A stretch of 53,404 nucleotides of DNA, taken from positions 1-53,404 of the forward strand of contig JAVKOQ010000346.1 in the NCBI GenBank assembly GCA_031835245.1, in the 5' to 3' direction. Source of the stretch: Balamuthia mandrillaris. Its lineage: Eukaryota; Discosea; Longamoebia; Balamuthiidae. The notes below the pieces were generated by a model. It worked only from the letters and a program-made list of their open reading frames with translations. It ran no database searches and was not told where the DNA came from. The translations under genes and the position numbers were made by a program. This document shows positions 24,668 through 37,109 of the stretch, piece after piece. Every line of letters starts with the position of its first letter. Positions within the stretch are counted from its first letter, which is position 1.

Positions 24668-25164
24668 ATGGCATGCACGCTGAGTAACCCTGCCTCTGGA
24701 GCTAGCTTCTACCCACTGGCGCGACTACAGCTACAGACAGTCCATAGCAACAACATCACTCAGACCGACGACAACGACGACTGCCGCGACAGCAGGGCCA
24801 CCGCTACCACCTGTGCTTGCAAGCAACGACATCAACACAACCCACAACAGCAACTGCTTTCATCTGCTTGCGGTTGTCCTGCTGCTCAGTCGGACAAAGG
24901 AGACGAGAGCCCATTGACGGTAAGACAAAGCGGATTGATGGAGAACAGCTTTCAGGACGACCTTTCGCACAGCAACATCACCACCAACCACCACACTCAC
25001 CATGCAGCGACAGCGGAGAGCTTCTTTGAGGAGGAGGAGGGAGAGGAAACACAACACGCATTCGAGGACGATGAAGGCAGAGAAGAGAGGGCTGGGAAAT
25101 GGGCGATAAGGAAACAAACCCCTGGTTTTGTAGAGCATGAAACCGGCGTGGAAGATCAAGAAGG

Positions 25165-25197
<33 letters not shown>

Positions 25198-25959
25198 CCA
25201 AGTACAAGAAGAAGAAGTCACAGACCGACCCTACCGCTCCACGTTCTCTTTTGCCGCCACCGTCTTTCCACTCAAAGTGGATGATGATGAAGAGCCAGAA
25301 GATGCTGACTACGATGAAGAAGCAGAGCGCTCCGCCTACGAAGTCATGCAGGTAGGTCGGCAGGACGACTACAGCAACCACTTTCGTGGCGCCGTGGCTG
25401 CCTCTGCTTCTGCTTTCCGTACAGATTCCATGGCGCATGCACCTGGCTGGGCCATGATGTCCTCCACTGACACCAATAATAATAGCTATAGCAATACTAG
25501 CAGCAACTTTGGATTTCGCCATCACCACCAACCTTTCGCCACCACTCAACACAATCACAACCCTAGCCAATACAACCACAGCCAAAATCAGAGCCATTAC
25601 CACAACAATCACCACAGCCAAAACCAATACTACCATTCCCACCATAGCCATTTTCTGCCACAACAACACAACTACGAGAACAACGAGGAGGAACAACTGG
25701 ACAAAGCTGAATTGTACCATGAGATGCAGGAGAAGGAGCGACGCGCTGCTCGGCTCAGCTTTTCGGAGGAGTATATGCGCGCTCGCGGGGTGCTTGTCGA
25801 GTGGATGACGGAAAACGGTGATAAGACTCTCAACCTCACGAGCCTTACCATACACATGGCTGTCACGTTCATGGACAGAGCCATCTCCCGACAACACTTT
25901 GCTGCCTCACGACTTCAACTTCTTGCTGCTGCCTGTATTTTTGCTGCTGGTTCGTCGCT

Positions 25960-25990
<31 letters not shown>

Positions 25991-26681
25991 TCCTCTTGTC
26001 TCATTTTTTTGGGTGGGTTGCAGCCAAAGTGGAAGAACAAGAACAAAGCGTACCCTCACCAACTTTGCTGAATCGCTGCTGCGATGACGCCTACACAGAA
26101 CAACTCATCTGCAAGATGGAGCTCCTCCTTCTTCAGATCTTGGACTGGGAGTTGATGGTGTTGACGCCGCGGCATTTTTTGGAGTACTTTTTGGAGAAGG
26201 GCAACGTGGTGGACCCCTCAGAAGACCGAATGAACGACCGTACCATTCCCTCGGAGAAGGTTCACTTGGTGCAGCGCTACCAACGCAAGTACGCCGAGTT
26301 CTTTGTCGACTTTTGTTTGCATGGTACGTTTTTAGTGTGTCCTTTCTTTCTCTCTTTTCATCTTCTTTTCTTCTCTCTCCCGTCTTGTCTCTTGTCTTGT
26401 CTCGGTGTCCACGGATTTATTTTTCGTTGTATTTTCCTTTTACGGATAAAATACGAATAAGGTAACAACAACTAATTAATTAATTCATTTCCTTGATCTC
26501 TCTCTTTTCCATAAAAAGATCATAACTTTGTCAACTCCTACCCCTCCATCGTGGCCTCTGCCGCCTTTGCGGCCGCGAGGCGGCAACTCCAACTGCGTCC
26601 CGCATGGCCCTACCATCTCCAACGGTTAACTGGCTATGAGCTACCTCATTTTGAGGATTGTTTGGAGCACATTTGGAGGTA

Positions 26682-26717
<36 letters not shown>

Positions 26718-26816
26718 TCCTCAGTGGCTGACAAGTCCGTTTTGTTCATCAGTGTGTACCAACTTCAGTTTTTGTCGGGTGACCAAGTGGAACCTGGACA
26801 GGAATCGGGACTCTGA
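24668..26816 (+). CDS. Cyclin J-like protein with long acidic N-terminus
   Basis: Exons 24668-25949, 26024-26323, 26519-26678 and 26753-26816 join to 601 residues. The first 350 residues are low complexity: an E/D-rich block (about 115-230) and an N/H/Q-rich block (about 265-340). The cyclin box follows: RGVLVEWMTENG, TLTIHMAVTFMDR-like helices, FAAAKVEEQEQSVPSPTLLN, then MELLLLQILDWELMVLTPRH and a second box with YPSIVASAAFAAARRQL and WPYHLQRLTGYE. The order and the phrases HFLEYFLEKG and KYAEFF resemble metazoan cyclin J more than A, B, D or E cyclins. Cyclins bind and activate CDKs; the partner here is unknown. The protein stops soon after the second box. The start is the first ATG in frame; a few residues of uncertainty remain. 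Confidence 0.85.
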
Positions 26817-27736
26817 TTTGAGGAGGAAACCAAAAAGCCCAAGAGGAGAGGTGTACTCCCCTACTTTGGCTGTTGCTTTTCTCAGTTGCCTTTTCAAGAA
26901 AGGAAGAGAGATGAAAAACAAACAGGAAGAGGAAAAAGAAACAAAAAAAAAAAGAAAAAAAAACATAAACAAAAAAAGACAAAATAAGCGATTAAACTCA
27001 AAAAAAAATACCTTCAAGAGCCCAAACTCCCTTCTAATCCACCACTTCTTCCAGCGGATCCGATTTTTTAAATTATTTGTTTTTTAACACGCCCGATGCC
27101 TTCATACCTTCATCATCAAATACTTCAGGCCTCTTCCGGATGAATCCAGCCTTTGGAACCACCCCTATTCGTCCATCTACCCCGTTCTCAACCCTCCGGC
27201 CCTTATCACCTCTGATCTTGGGCAACCCCAATTTTGACCCCCTTCCTCCTTTTTCCTTTCCTTCATTTTTTTTTTCTAAACTCTTTCTATGTCCAATTTT
27301 TTATTTCTTTATGTTTGCCAACCACCACCCCCACCCCCACCAGCATTTCATTCATTTCGGTTCAACAAACTTTTGTTGCCGTCTTCATATGGGATCTTCC
27401 TCCTCCTTCTCTCCCCGTAAGATCCTCCTTCATCGCACGCCATGTTCTTCTTCCTCCACAAATCATCTTTCGCCCCTTTCCTTCTACTCAGCGTCTTTTA
27501 AAAGTGTTTCAGTGGATTTTTTGCGATCAGAAAATCTGTACTTTTACCAAACTTAAAAAAACAAAAAAGCATTTACTCGTTCTTTTCTTTCTTTCCTTCT
27601 TCCTTCCGCAAAAGATATACAAATAAAATAAAAAAATTATAACTTATTTTTTTAACACATAAAAACAATTATTTTGTTCTTTTCCATTATCGTACAAAAA
27701 AAAAAATGAACAAACAGCGATTTTAAAAAAAGCAGT
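26817..27736. other. Convergent intergenic region, A/T-rich
   Basis: This lies between the cyclin stop and the RasGEF stop. 26900-27070 is A-rich. 27080-27250 has balanced composition and an open plus-strand frame rich in Pro/Ser/Phe (for example TPFSTLRPLSPLILGNP), which could be a 3' UTR or an alternative cyclin C-terminus. The remainder is T-rich. No separate gene can be supported. Confidence 0.4.
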
Positions 27737-30700
27737 TTAGGAAGTGGTCACCCTTGGCTCATAACGATAGGACATGTCGTAAAGCTCTTTCTCCGAGAGA
27801 GGTTCGGTGCCTTTGAGGTAGGCGCGCAGCATGGGGTCCATCGGGATGGGGTATTGCACCTGGTAGCTGGCAAAGTCTTGGGCGATCTTGTGCAGCATGC
27901 GCATCTTCTCAAAGTTGACCATCTCGTCCTCCAACATGGTGGGATTGCCTTCTTCCACGCTGAACAAGTCTTTTGAGAATAAAGCTGTGTTTGAAGAGTT
28001 TGTTAGATGTGAAGTATGAAATAGACTACAAAAAAAAAGAATTCAAGAATATATTATAATGAGAGAGGAGAGGAGAAGAAAGAGCAAAGAATCAAGTACC
28101 GAGATAAGGAACAAGGGGTGGTTTGGTCTTAACAAGAGTTTGACGATAGGTCTGATAGTTCTTATCCGTGTCGACCAACGTCATCAAGTTGTGGTATTTC
28201 TTCATCACTTTCTTTGGTATTTTCTGTTTTTTTTTCAAGTTTCAAATACAAACGATGAGTTAAAAAAAAAAGAGAAGAAAGAATGGTTATAATAAGTACC
28301 TCCCACGATTGCTTCAAACGAGAGATGGCGGTGTTGTTAAGACCTGCCAATAACGCAAACACGCTATTAAAACTATTCATATCATAGCATTCCTGTTTTT
28401 GTTTCAATCATTTTACGTTGTTTCTTTGTTTGTAAAGAAAAAACAAAAACAAAAACAAACAAAAACAAAAACAAAAACAAACACGAACGAGTGAAAGTGG
28501 CTACAAACCTGACAGATCTCTATAAAGTGTGCAAGCACTTGAGCGCGCTCTGCCGGTGTTGGATACTTGGCCAATTCTGTGCCCACCCATTGTCCAGTCT
28601 GCACCAAACAGGTAAGAATGTATATCTATAGAAAAGAAAAAGAGGAAGAAGGAAAGAAGGAAAGAAGGAAGAAGAAAAAGCTTTACCAAATTAAAACGAT
28701 TCACCAAGGCAGTAAAATGGGGAGAGGTTTCTGCATCCATGAATCGCTTCTTGACCAACTCCTTCGAAGGAACGACCTTGAAGAGCTCGTGGTCAATCAA
28801 GGTGAGCTGTTGGGCTAGCTCCTGGGCACTGAGCGAGAGAAACTCCAGCTTCTCTGCCGCCAACTGTTGGGGATTCATACCGGTGATTGTTGTTCCTGTT
28901 GGCGAGGTTGTTGTCAATGTGGTTGGCGTTGTCGTTGGGTCTTCTTGTTCAGAGTGAAGGGAAGGGCTGTCTTCTCCTTCCGTTTCTCCTTCCTCCGTTT
29001 CGTTCTCTTTTTCGCTTTGTTCGTCGTCTTTGGTTTCGGTTCCACTTTCCGCGTTTTTGTCCTCCCTTTCCTCCTTCTCGTTTTTCGCTTTGGGGCAGGC
29101 TTTCCCTTCTGACTGTTCTTTCTTTTTCCGTTGTTGCTCCTCCTTTTCTTTTCTTTCCTTCTCCTTCTTCTCCTTCTCCTTTCTTTCTCGCTCCTTCTTC
29201 TCCCTCTTCTTCTCCTCCTTTTCTCTCTTCTTCTCCATCTTTCGTTCTCGTCGGCTTGCCCCTATTCCTCCTTTCGACTTCCTTTGGTTTTTGCTGTTCT
29301 TCTCTCGTAATGCCTCCATGTTAACTCCTGGAATGCCTTTATAGAAACTTATGGAACGCAGCTCTTGTTTCTTTTGTAGCTTCTTTTGTTCCTGTTGATC
29401 GTATCGTTTTAAGTTTGAAGAAAAAAATATATAGAACGGAAGACGAGCAATGGAGGAAAAAAAAAAAAACGAACCAGAGAAGCCATGTAAACACGAATAA
29501 AGCCAAAGATGCTCTCCTCCTCGAGAATGGTGGAAGACTTGCCCTTCAAGCCGGGTCGCACGTCCGCAAAACCCTGCAACAAAGTTGTGAACTCTTGGTC
29601 CTCGCCGAGTTCATAAAAGTAGGTGACAATCCAATTCTTTAACAACGTCAATACTCTGTTTTGTGTTTTAAAAAAATACACCACATATGAGCATAACAAC
29701 AAACAACATTCAACGATGCATGGAAAAGCAGATGGTAACCTTATCCGAAGTTTGTGCTGCCAATTGCGACTGCCCAGATTGGGCAATGTATTGTTCTTGT
29801 TATAACTGTAAAGAAAGGTGGAAGCGTGTTAGAATGAGAATGAAGCGGGAGCAAAAAAAAAAAAAAAAAACGGGGAAGCTAACGTACAGGCTTATAAGTT
29901 TTTTCAACAAGATCACCGACGTGGTGAAATAGGTATGTGTGAAGAAGACAATCTCCACAAATCCAACCTCTATACAATAGAGTTAGTGAAACGAAGAGAA
30001 GAAGAACGAAGAAGAAGAAGACAAGAGTAGAAAAAGAAGAAACCTTGATAATTCTCATCGACCATCTTTTCCACCAGTTTCTCCAGAGTACAAGCCTTTA
30101 CCAGCAGCTTTCCATCTTTCATCTGGAACTTGATATGTTTGTCGATCTGGAAGAACAGCAGCTCATGCTCCAACAACAGCTCATGCACTACCGCAGCACT
30201 CTTCTTTGTGGCCGTCTCATCCGCTCTCGCTTTGAGCTCCGAGAAGACCGACTTGCCCTTCTCTTTTTCTGTGGAGGTATTCTTGTCATCTTGTTGCAAC
30301 GCTTCCAAGATGCTTGACCCTCTGTTTGAACTTTTGTCGTTGTTGCTGTCGGGAATGGTTAATATGTTGGAGGCAAAAGAGACGTCTCTGGAAGCAGCGC
30401 CCTTGCGGGTGACATCCGGAGAAGCAGATGAAGAAGAGGCCAGTTGCTCTGGTCGAAGGAGGAGAGGTCCGAAAACGGGGGTCAATTTGCCGGTCGTAAC
30501 GCCGTTGGCTTTCTGTTTGCTGACCTCGGAGAGGAGGCTGGTGATCTCGCGAAGAACGTCTCTGTTGAGCTTGGGCATCGTGAAGAGGAGAGAGTGGAGG
30601 GCGTTCACTCGGAACGTATGAAACTTGATTTCTGCGAGAGCGAAAGGAAGAAACAGAAGGAAGGGTGGAGATAAGCGCACATAAACACCATTGAAACGAG

Positions 30701-33700
30701 AGAAGCAGAAGAAGCAGAAGAAGAAGAAGAAGAACAACAAAAACAAGAACAAGAACAAGAAGAAGAAGAAGAAGAAGAAGAAGAAGAAGAAGAAGAAGAA
30801 CAAGAACAAGAACAAGAACAAGAAGAACAATAAGCAGAAGAAAGAGAGCAAACCAGCGGCGTCAATAAAGGAATTATAAAGCGAGGCAGGGATGAGCGGC
30901 TCCGGAAGTTCTTTCAAGAACAACTTCAATAGCTCCGCCAGCATAACTGGCTCGATGCTCTCCAACTCCTCTCTGTTCTTGCTCCCCGCATTGATCGACT
31001 CTTTGAGGGAGAGCAGCTTTTGACGTTCCTTGTGGTCGTTCTCCTCCGCTATGAACAGGTCCTTCGTTTTGACCTTTCGCTTCAAGAGGTTGACCGACTC
31101 TTTGATGAACCAAGGAAGTTCCTCTCCCTGCTCGATGATCATGTTCTCCAGAGCCACCCCAAAGACGCTCCCCTCCAACAGGTTTTGTTTGACCAGTTGG
31201 GAGCGGGTGGGGCGCGCCTCGAGGAGCGTGCTGAGACGTTCCTCCATAAGGCCCATGGAGCGCTCGGATTGGACCGTGTGGAGGTTCTGGGCGGTGTTTC
31301 GGCGTTTCCATTTCTTCTTGGGCTTCTTGTCTTTGGAGCCCGGTGTTGAGGGTGTCTATTTGTTTAAGGCGTGAGAAGAGAGGAAGAAGAAAGGCATCAA
31401 CGAGAAAACAATGAGAGAGAGCGTACGCTGAAGGAGCGAGTAGGTTCGTCCAGAGAAGCACGAGGCGTGGAGGAGGCGGAGCTGGCCTCTCCATCGCTCT
31501 TTTCGGTAAAAGAGGAGCTCCGGTTGGACTTTTTAGGGGAGATGAGCAAGTGGAGGTCGTCCTTGCTTTTCTGCCTGTAGACCTCTCCCCATTTCTTCTT
31601 CCTGTCGCCATTCCCCGACCCTATTATTAGGTTTTTGTTTGTAAGAAGAGAAGAAGAAGAAGAAGAAGAAGAAGAAGAAGAAGAAGAAGAAGAAGAAGAA
31701 GAACAAGAAGAAGAAGAAGAAGAACAAGAAGAAGAGAGAGAGAGAGGGAAGAGCAAAAAAAAAACGAAGAGAAACCACAGACCAGAGCCATCGCTCGAGT
31801 CACCGTCCTGCTGGTCATCGGCCTTCCTCAAAATGAACGACTGCGAGACTTTGCTTCCATGGCTAAACATGGAGGGCACCCTGATCCTCCCTCCGGTTAT
31901 TTCTTGTATCCTCGGGCTCGGGATGGACAGATCTTCTTCGGTGTCTTCTTGTTCGTCTCCCTCGGTAACGCTCTTCTCGCTCTTCTCCGCTTCCGCCTCC
32001 ACTTCCTCTTCCTCCTCTTCCTTGACTCTTCCTTCCTCCTCCTGCTCCGCCAACACGGACCGATCCAGAGGGGCGCTAAGGCTCGCTCTTCGCGTGGTCT
32101 TTGACGATCGTTCAAGACTGGACTTTCTCTTGGTTGTTGTGGTTGCTGTTGTCGGCGTGGTCTTATCGCTCGCTCTTCTTTGTCTCTCCGGCAAGAGCGA
32201 GACATCGAGTGAGAGCTGCAGCTTGTTTTCCGTATCGCTGCTCGATCCTTTCTTCTTCTGCTTCGGCTTGTTGTTATTGTTGTTCTTCTTCTTCTCGTTA
32301 TTCGCATTAAGCTCCGAAGGAGTCGAAGAGGAAAGAGAACGACCCGCTTTGGTGGTGGTTCGAAGCGAGGAGGAGTCGTTCTTTTGAACACCCGCTTTCT
32401 TGTTGGCAACAGCGAGAGAATGGCTGGATCCTTTTCGCTGCATCTTTGGCGGTGCCATCGTCGTTCCGGATGACTTCATCTTCAAGTGCTTCTTGGGAGC
32501 TTCTCCCATGGAGGCTCGGCGCATGAGCGTGGAGCGAAGGTTCTCTTGTTGTGCGACCGTCAACAAAGACGTGGCCGCTGCTGATATGGCAAGGGGAGAC
32601 GGGGCGCCCGTTCCTCCATCCAAAGAAACGGAGCGTGGAGAAGAAGGCACGCTTGATGTTTTCGTTGCACCCGCTTTCTTCTTCCTTTTGCTCTTTTCGT
32701 TGGCATCCTCATCCTCTTTTTGTTGGGAAGAAGAGGGTGAGGAGGGAAGAAGAGCCAACAAACGCTCCACTTCACTCTTCAACTCTTCGTTCTCCTTTCT
32801 CGCGAGCAGCAACTCCCTCTCCGCCTCCTCTCTCCGCTTCCTCTCCTTCCGCAGCGCACGAGCAACATTCGCTCGCTTCCGCTTCTCCTCCACCCATCTC
32901 TTGCTCCATTCCTCCTCCTCTCGAACGTGGCTCCAATGCTGCTGCACCTCCAACAAGGACCGGCGAATGGGATGCTGTTGCTCCGAGGGCTTGAGGACCG
33001 GCAAGGAGTGATGAAAGTTGCTGGAGTAAAAGTCGGTTCGTATGGCTGCGATCTCCTTGGTCTCTTCTTCTTTGTCCTTGTCGAACAGCGTTTCGGCTCC
33101 GAACGGTCGAAGCGAGCTTATTTCGGCGCTTCTCCTCCGTTTCTGTCTTTCTTCTCTTTCTTCTCCCTTTGTTGTTATCATTGGCGATGAAGACGGAGAG
33201 GAAGAGGAAGCTGACCCTCCTTCGTTCTCCTTTTGCTTGCGTCGCTTCTTTTTGGGCGTTGAGCTCTTCTCTTCCTCTTTGTTGGTCTTTTGCTTTTTGT
33301 TGTTGGTGGTTTTGTTCTTTGCTCCTCTTTGTTGGTCTTTTTGCTTGCTCTGCGTTTCCGTTCCATTGTTGGAACCTTTCTTCTTCGCAGAGCGGAGCTC
33401 TTCGTAAGAGGAGGAAGAAGAAGAAGAAGTTTTGGAGGGTCCTCTCCGAAGAACAAAAGGAGAAAAGCTTTTTCTGAGAGTTGGAGGCGAAGCTTCTGTT
33501 TTCTTTGTTTCTTTTTCTATAAGAAACGAAAAATAAGAAAAGAAAAATAAGAAAAGAAAAATAAGAAAAGAAAAGAAAAGAAAAGAAAAAGAAAAAGAAA
33601 AGAAAAGAAAAGAAAAGAAAAGAAAAGAAAAGAAAAGAAAAGAAAAGAAAAGAAAAGAAAAGAAAAGAAAAGAAAAGAAAAACAAGCAAACAAGCAAACG

Positions 33701-33709
33701 AAACGATAA

Positions 33710-33761
<52 letters not shown>

Positions 33762-33911
33762 TTTACTGGCGTCGAATAATTGAGCGGTTTTGTTGGCGAT
33801 GAGGGTGCGAGAGCTGGCCTCCCGGTCGAGCTTGTGCCAAAAGTCAAAAGTGCCCTTTTGTGCTTGCCGCGTGCTTTTCCTGCGGTCCGCACGAAGCTTC
33901 TGATCCGCCAT
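27737..33911 (-). CDS. RhoGAP-REM-RasGEF multidomain regulator
   Basis: A long minus-strand gene starts at 33911 (MADQKLRADRRKSTRQ) and ends at 27737. Exon 1 stops at 33767. After an intron of about 250 bp full of repeats, a very basic Ser/Lys-rich region (33510-31800) contains a coiled coil around KERKRREEAERELLLARKEN. A RhoGAP domain covers 31200-30490 (VFGVALENMIIEQGEELPWF, LLKLFLKELPEPLIPASLYN, LTPVFGPLLLRP). A REM domain covers 30110-29490 (KLLVKACTLEKLVEKMVDEN, FVEIVFFTHTYF, VLTLLKNWIVTYFYEL). A charged linker is followed by RasGEF (28860-27740) with LAQQLTLIDHELFKVVPSKE, NSVFALLAGLNNTAISRLKQ and EEGNPTMLEDEMVNFEKMR. RasGEFs load Ras with GTP; RhoGAPs switch off Rho. The RhoGAP arginine finger is absent (DLFIAEEN where EGIFRVSG is expected). 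Continuity of REM with both neighbours supports one gene. Confidence 0.87.
30718..30828. repeat. (AAG)n intron microsatellite
   Basis: About 110 bp of AAG with interspersed AAC lies in an intron that splits the RhoGAP domain. It reads TTC/TTG on the sense strand. Confidence 0.85.
31644..31742. repeat. (AAG)n intron microsatellite
   Basis: About 95 bp of AAG repeats, ending in a short GA run, lie in an intron of the RhoGAP-RasGEF gene upstream of the RhoGAP exons. It is pyrimidine on the sense strand. Confidence 0.85.
33538..33757. repeat. (AAAAG)n then (GA)n compound microsatellite
   Basis: About 140 bp of AAAAG/AAGAAAAAT units (33538-33680) is followed after a short gap by about 47 bp of pure GA (33711-33757). 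Together they make up nearly all of intron 1 of the RhoGAP-RasGEF gene and read as pyrimidine on the sense strand. Confidence 0.9.
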
Positions 33912-34305
33912 CGAACCTCTTTGTCTGCCCCCCCTTTTTTTTCTCTCTGTGTTTTTTTTGTTTGACTCTTCTTCTTTATAAAGCCACCAAAAAAGCAAAG
34001 ATAAAAAACGAACCTCTTCTATAATAAATCTAGATTGATGCTTTTTTTTTGCGATCAACAAAAAGAAGGTCAGAAAAAAAGAACAACGCTACCGATCTTT
34101 TCGGTACTCCGCCGCCACAACCTCTCTCTCTTTATTTTTTTTTATTTTTTTATAATTTTTATTTTGTTGCGTTACTCAAAAACGGCCAATCGTTTTCTTC
34201 CAATTCTAAAATTAATTAAATCCATGTCGTCCCGAGTTTAACTTCACGTCGTCCCGATTTTAGCTTCGGGTCGTCGTGGGGCTAGTTCGTGTCGTCGTGA
34301 TATTT
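33912..34305. promoter_or_regulatory. Promoter with GTCGTC direct repeats
   Basis: This lies between the RhoGAP-RasGEF start and the M20 stop. It is A/T-rich near 34130-34210. At 34224-34300 it holds four GTCGTC copies, two as GTCGTCCCGA and two as GTCGTCGTG, related to the TGTCG half-site of TGTCGACA. Confidence 0.5.
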
Positions 34306-35427
34306 TTAGGCTTGGTGGTGGGCTTGGTCCGCGAGAACGGAAGCCACGCAGTAGGTGACGCCTTTGCCCATCTTGATGTGCAAGAACTCGTTGGGGCCAT
34401 GCGCGTTGGAGTTGGGACCCAACACACCTTTTTGAGGGACAACATCAGTTTTAAAACGGCAGATCGGAGGAGAAACAAAAAGCCAAAAACAAGAAAAGCA
34501 AATGAAAGCACGAATGGAGATAGAGCTACCTGTGATCATGAATTGAGCCTTGGGGAAGAGTTCACCAAGCATGCCCATGAATGGAATGCTGCCTCCTTCT
34601 CCTTGGTCTTGTCAGGTGTTTGATGAAAGAAAAATAAAACAAAAAAAAAAAGAAAAAGAAAAGGAGAGAGAGAGAGAAAGGATACAACAAGCGCCCTTGC
34701 CAAAGAAAGCATTGGAGCTCTTGTCCAATGACTCTTTGAGCCAGTCCACCACTTGGGGAGACTCCCATCCAGTGGCCGACTTATCCGGAATGAAAGCCAC
34801 CTATTAGTTTTCATGTTATTATGTTTTTGTTTGCGCTTCAAACTAAATATAAAACAAAAAAGGAAGAGAGAAAGGAGGAAAACAAGAAGAAAGAAGAAGG
34901 AAAAGAATAAAAGAAGCGAACCTCAGCATCGTAAGGAGCACCCTTTTCAAAGAGCGCCTTCAAGTTGTCAGAAGCTTCCTTGGCACGCACGTTTGGCGGG
35001 ATACGCAGAGAGAGCTTTACAGCCGTGTGAGTTCGCAACACGTTGCCTTTTTGTCGTTGTTTATAAGGTTTCTACTTCAAGAAAAAACCGCCCACAAGAG
35101 CAAGAAAAGCAACGAAAAAAAACCACAAAACACAAAAGATAGAAAAAAAGATAAAGTACCAGCAGCTTCCAGGGTGGGCATGCCAGCCACACCAGTCACG
35201 GACAACTGAGGGCGCCACGTCCTTGAAAATAGTTATAAATTTGAAAAACAAATCAGCGAAGAACAAGAACACAACATTCAGAGTAACACGCACTCATTGA
35301 GAAGCAGCTCTGTCAGGTCATGAGTGACAGGTTTGGTCTTGCCGGCCCATGGGAACTATTACGAAACGTAAAAAGAAGGGAAAAGATGAGTAACGGGATA
35401 AGCGAAGAGAGAGTTCAGCCACAAGAC

Positions 35428-35473
<46 letters not shown>

Positions 35474-36465
35474 GAGCTAAGACATACAGTGGTGTGAAGC
35501 TCCTCTCCCAAGGTCTCAGCCGCCTCTTTGGCCTGAACCAATCTTTGCTCAGGAATAGGGCAGTAGAAGCACTCTGGAATGATCTTTCCGGTCTCGCTGT
35601 CCTCCAGGCGGTTGAGCACGTGGCGCAGGATGCGGAAAGAAGAGGGCACGATGCCGCTGGCCTTTCCGCTGTGGACTCCCTCCGTCAAGACCTTGACTTG
35701 GAGGGTGCCAACAACCGCTCCACGAAGAGATGTTGTGAGCCACAGCTGCTCCACCATAAAAAAACAAGAACCCGTATTAGTAATTAAAGAAAAAGTAAAA
35801 GAAGAAACGCACTTGATCATAGTTGCCACAGCCACTGTCCAAGCAGATGATGAGAGAGGGCGTTTTGATGGTATCACGCAACTGCTCTATGTAGAAGGGC
35901 AGGTCTCGGCTGCCGCTCTCCTCGCAGGCCTCCACAAGGATCACGCACCTCGAATGAGGAACCCCTGCGCAAATACACAACCACAAAAACAAAGAAACGA
36001 ATGAGAACATGAACGCTAAAACATAGAAAAGCATTCCACCGATTTTCTCACCTTGTTCTTTGAGAGCCTTGATGGCGGTGACTGCCGCAAAGATGGACTG
36101 GTAGATTGAAAAAAGGACGATAGGGTGAGCTCACCAACACAGAAAACACACACAAGTAAGCAAAACAACGACAAAGACAAACATACGTAGCCGTCATCAG
36201 CTCCGCCTCTGCCGTAGAGCTTGCCGTCCTTGATGACAGGGGTGTAAGGGCCAATGCCTTCCTCCCAGCCTTCCGTCAAGGGAGGCTGCTTGTCCAAATG
36301 GCCGTAAAGCAACACTGTGTCCCTGTGTAACGTTTGAGTTTCAGTAAGAAAAAACAAGCAGAGAATAGAATAGACGAGAAAGAGGGATGAAGGAGAGGAG
36401 CAGAGAAGCACTGAGAAGTGAAAGAGAAGAATGGAAGAAAATAGCGAGGAGAAAGAGAAAAGAAA

Positions 36466-36502
<37 letters not shown>

Positions 36503-37109
36503 ACGCAAAGAGAGCAAGAGGAGAGAGAGAGAGAGAGAGAAGAGAGGAGAGGAAGAGAGGAATACTCTTTGTTTTCAGTGGTGGCTTCCACGGTGATAAC
36601 AATGACGGGCGTCCTCTCCGGGGCAGCGATAACCTGCGCGGTAGCAGTATTTCAGCTTTCCAACAAAAATGTGTCTATAGCACAAAAATGTAAAAAAAAG
36701 AAAAGAAAGAGGAGTGTAACCTTCACTTCGAGGCCAGGCACTTGTTGCTTCTTCACCCAGTCCACTTCCAGTTGGATGGCTAGTGTCATACACCAAAAAA
36801 AAAAAAAATGTTTCGAATCAGAAAAATAAAATAAAATAACATCGAAAAAAAAAAAAGTGATCGATCAAAAAGTTATTTGAAAGAAAAGAAAAGAAAGGAG
36901 TGATGCTTGTTGCTTTGTGAGGGCGTGGCGGTACCTTGGTCCATGTAACCATTGGTGGCCCACTGGGGATCAAAGAGAGGGGATTGGTTGGGGATCTTGA
37001 CGTACTCGCACAAAGCGGGGACGATGCTGTCATCCCACACCTGCTCGATGAAACCCTTGGTCTTCTCCACATCAAAAGCGGCGGCGGCAGCAGCAGCAGC
37101 AGACTCCAT
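34306..37109 (-). CDS. M20-family metallopeptidase (CNDP-like dipeptidase)
   Basis: Minus-strand gene of about ten exons from 37109 (poly-Ala N-terminus) to 34306. M20 peptidases use two zinc ions to cleave dipeptides or N-acyl amino acids. The metal and catalytic motifs are in place: LLYGHLDKQPP (His and Asp, about 36310), RGGADDGY (bridging Asp, 36190), the catalytic Glu pair in EACEESGSRDLPFY (35930), LDSGCG (35840), the dimerisation-domain His in TEGVHSGKASG (35670), and the last ligand in SNAHGPNEFLHIKMGKGV (34390). GEGGSIPFMGMLGELFPKA near 34590 is the conserved lid region. No signal peptide is seen, so it is probably cytosolic. A TGTCGACA lies 72 bp upstream of the ATG. The substrate cannot be told from sequence. 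Confidence 0.92.

Noticed and set aside
28501-29319. Separate RasGEF gene starting at the Met near 29319
   Set aside because: The frame continues upstream into the linker after the REM domain, and a REM domain is expected just before RasGEF, so this Met is internal.
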